This document shows positions 23,917-24,991 of a stretch of DNA of 24,991 bases, piece by piece. The notes beneath the pieces were generated by a model. That model saw nothing but the letters and a program-made list of their open reading frames with translations, searched no databases and was not told the DNA's origin. The DNA lies in the IMG/VR virus record IMGVR_UViG_3300042691_004259, positions 1 through 24,991 of that record; one strand, written 5' to 3'. Made by a program: the position numbers and the translations under genes. Within the stretch, counting starts at the first letter, position 1; each line of letters opens with the position of its first letter. Source of the stretch: a virus.

Positions 23917-24991
23917 ATGACAATCAACTTCAATGCAGAACCATACTATGATGATTTTGACGAAAACAAGAAGTTCTTAAAGATATTATTCCGTCCTGGT
24001 TACGGTGTACAAGCAAGAGAACTAAATCAACTTCAAAGTATTCTGCAGTCGCAAATCTCTAGAGTTGGCGACCATTTATTCAAAGAAGGTTCTGTTATCA
24101 TTCCAGGTGAAATTGGTTTTGATACTTCACTGTCTCATGTTAAATTGACACCAACCGTAGGCACTTCTGGTACAGATGGATTTTTACCAGCATTAGTTGG
24201 TAACATTTTAGTTGGACAAACTACAGGCGTTCGCGCAAAAGTTTTAACATATACAACTAAAACTTCAACTGACCCATCAATGGTTTATGTTAAGTATATT
24301 AACTCTGGAACCAACGGCACAACCAAAGTATTTGCTGCTTCAGAAACTCTTGTATCTGAAGAAACTGGTGTCACAGTAACAGTTCAATCTAGTGCTGCAA
24401 CTGGTGTTAGCTCTGGTGCTACAATTCAACAAGGTGTATTCTATGTAAAGAAAAACTTTGTTTTGGTTGAAGCCCAAACAATCGTTATTGACAAATACTC
24501 AAAGACACCTACTGCAAAGATTTGCCTAGAGATCGTAGAAGATACAGTCACACCAGAAGAAGATGAAACGTTATTGGACAATGCTGCTGGGTCATATAAC
24601 TACTCTGCACCTGGAGCGCACCGTTATACTATTTCTTTGAATCTTGTAAAGAAGTCTTACGATTTTACAATCGATGAAGGCACTAACTTTATTGAAATCC
24701 TTAGAGTTAAAAACGGTAACATAGAGTACTTGGTAAACAAGACTCTATACAACGAATTAGAGCATACGCTAGCACGTAGAACATATGATGAGTCTGGAAA
24801 TTACATAGTTAAAAATTTCCCAATTAACATCAAAGAGTTCCGCAATAATGACCGTGGAACATATGCAGTAAACAAACCATATCTAGCAAATGATATCGTT
24901 GCGCATACAACAACTGGTGGTGTCAAGAGTTTCTATCGTGCGTTAAATACTGGATTTTCAGATTCAAATACAACTCCACAAAGCACTGCTA
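23917..24991 (+). CDS. DUF4815-like virion structural protein (3' partial)
   Basis: The open frame starts at the ATG at 23917 (AAGAAGG 8 bases upstream) and runs off the end of the window with about 358 codons and no stop. The start M-T-I-N-F-N-A-E-P-Y-Y-D-D-F and then L-F-R-P-G-Y-G-V-Q-A-R-E-L-N-Q-L-Q-S match the DUF4815 family as I know it from T4-like phages of aquatic bacteria, where it is a large structural protein near the baseplate genes. It stands where T4 has gp9 and gp10. Near the window end a segment with N-D-I-V-A-H and F-Y-R-A-L-N resembles the small modules seen in the gp8 insert. A role at the baseplate rim or in fibre attachment is inference. Confidence 0.85.
   Translation, partial: MTINFNAEPYYDDFDENKKFLKILFRPGYGVQARELNQLQSILQSQISRVGDHLFKEGSVIIPGEIGFDTSLSHVKLTPTVGTSGTDGFLPALVGNILVGQTTGVRAKVLTYTTKTSTDPSMVYVKYINSGTNGTTKVFAASETLVSEETGVTVTVQSSAATGVSSGATIQQGVFYVKKNFVLVEAQTIVIDKYSKTPTAKICLEIVEDTVTPEEDETLLDNAAGSYNYSAPGAHRYTISLNLVKKSYDFTIDEGTNFIEILRVKNGNIEYLVNKTLYNELEHTLARRTYDESGNYIVKNFPINIKEFRNNDRGTYAVNKPYLANDIVAHTTTGGVKSFYRALNTGFSDSNTTPQSTA

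Overview
The window is part of the genome of a T4-like contractile-tailed phage (myovirus). It is AT-rich, almost wholly coding, and its genes are tightly packed with ATGA or TAATG overlaps. Nearly every long gene aligns by recognisable motifs with a T4 core replication, baseplate, tail or packaging protein. The style is that of the marine and aquatic T4-like phages (cyanophage or Pelagibacter-phage-like) rather than of coliphage T4 itself: gp32 has no cysteines, gp8 is enlarged with Gly-Tyr-Thr repeat modules, a DUF4815-like protein is present, and a 3TM-type holin sits among the structural genes. No host-specific metabolic gene is present. The peptidoglycan-degrading domains fit a bacterium with a peptidoglycan wall, probably Gram-negative, but the host cannot be named.

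Layout. (1) 1-1789, plus strand: the 3' part of the helicase loader gp59, a 70-aa protein of unknown function, and the ssDNA-binding protein gp32. The block ends at a strong hairpin terminator that also closes the convergent minus-strand operon. (2) 7567 down to 1816, minus strand: head-completion nuclease gp4, a probable gp2-like DNA end protector, a gp54/tube-fold protein, a holin, small terminase gp16, a two-ORF tail assembly chaperone (gp26/gp51-like), and the tape measure protein (gp29-like). The chaperone ORFs appear to be joined by a -1 programmed frameshift on a T_TTT_TTT heptamer. (3) 7612-24991, plus strand: the baseplate operon, gp48, gp53, gp27, gp5, an unknown 222-aa protein, a PAAR spike tip, gp25, gp6, gp7, a 159-aa protein, gp8, and the start of a DUF4815-like protein that runs off the window.

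How they fit together. The plus-strand block supplies the hub and spike (gp27, gp5, PAAR), the wedge (gp53, gp25, gp6, gp7, gp8) and the tube cap (gp48). The minus-strand block supplies the tube initiator, the tape measure with its chaperones, head-completion and packaging factors, and a lysis protein. The two late blocks diverge from a short region at about 7568-7611 that carries late-promoter-like sequences.

The most notable points are the chaperone frameshift site, a spike protein carrying both a GH19 domain and a C-terminal M15-peptidase-like domain, an exact 219-bp-period in-frame duplication in gp7, and a gp8 enlarged to 1202 residues by inserted modules.
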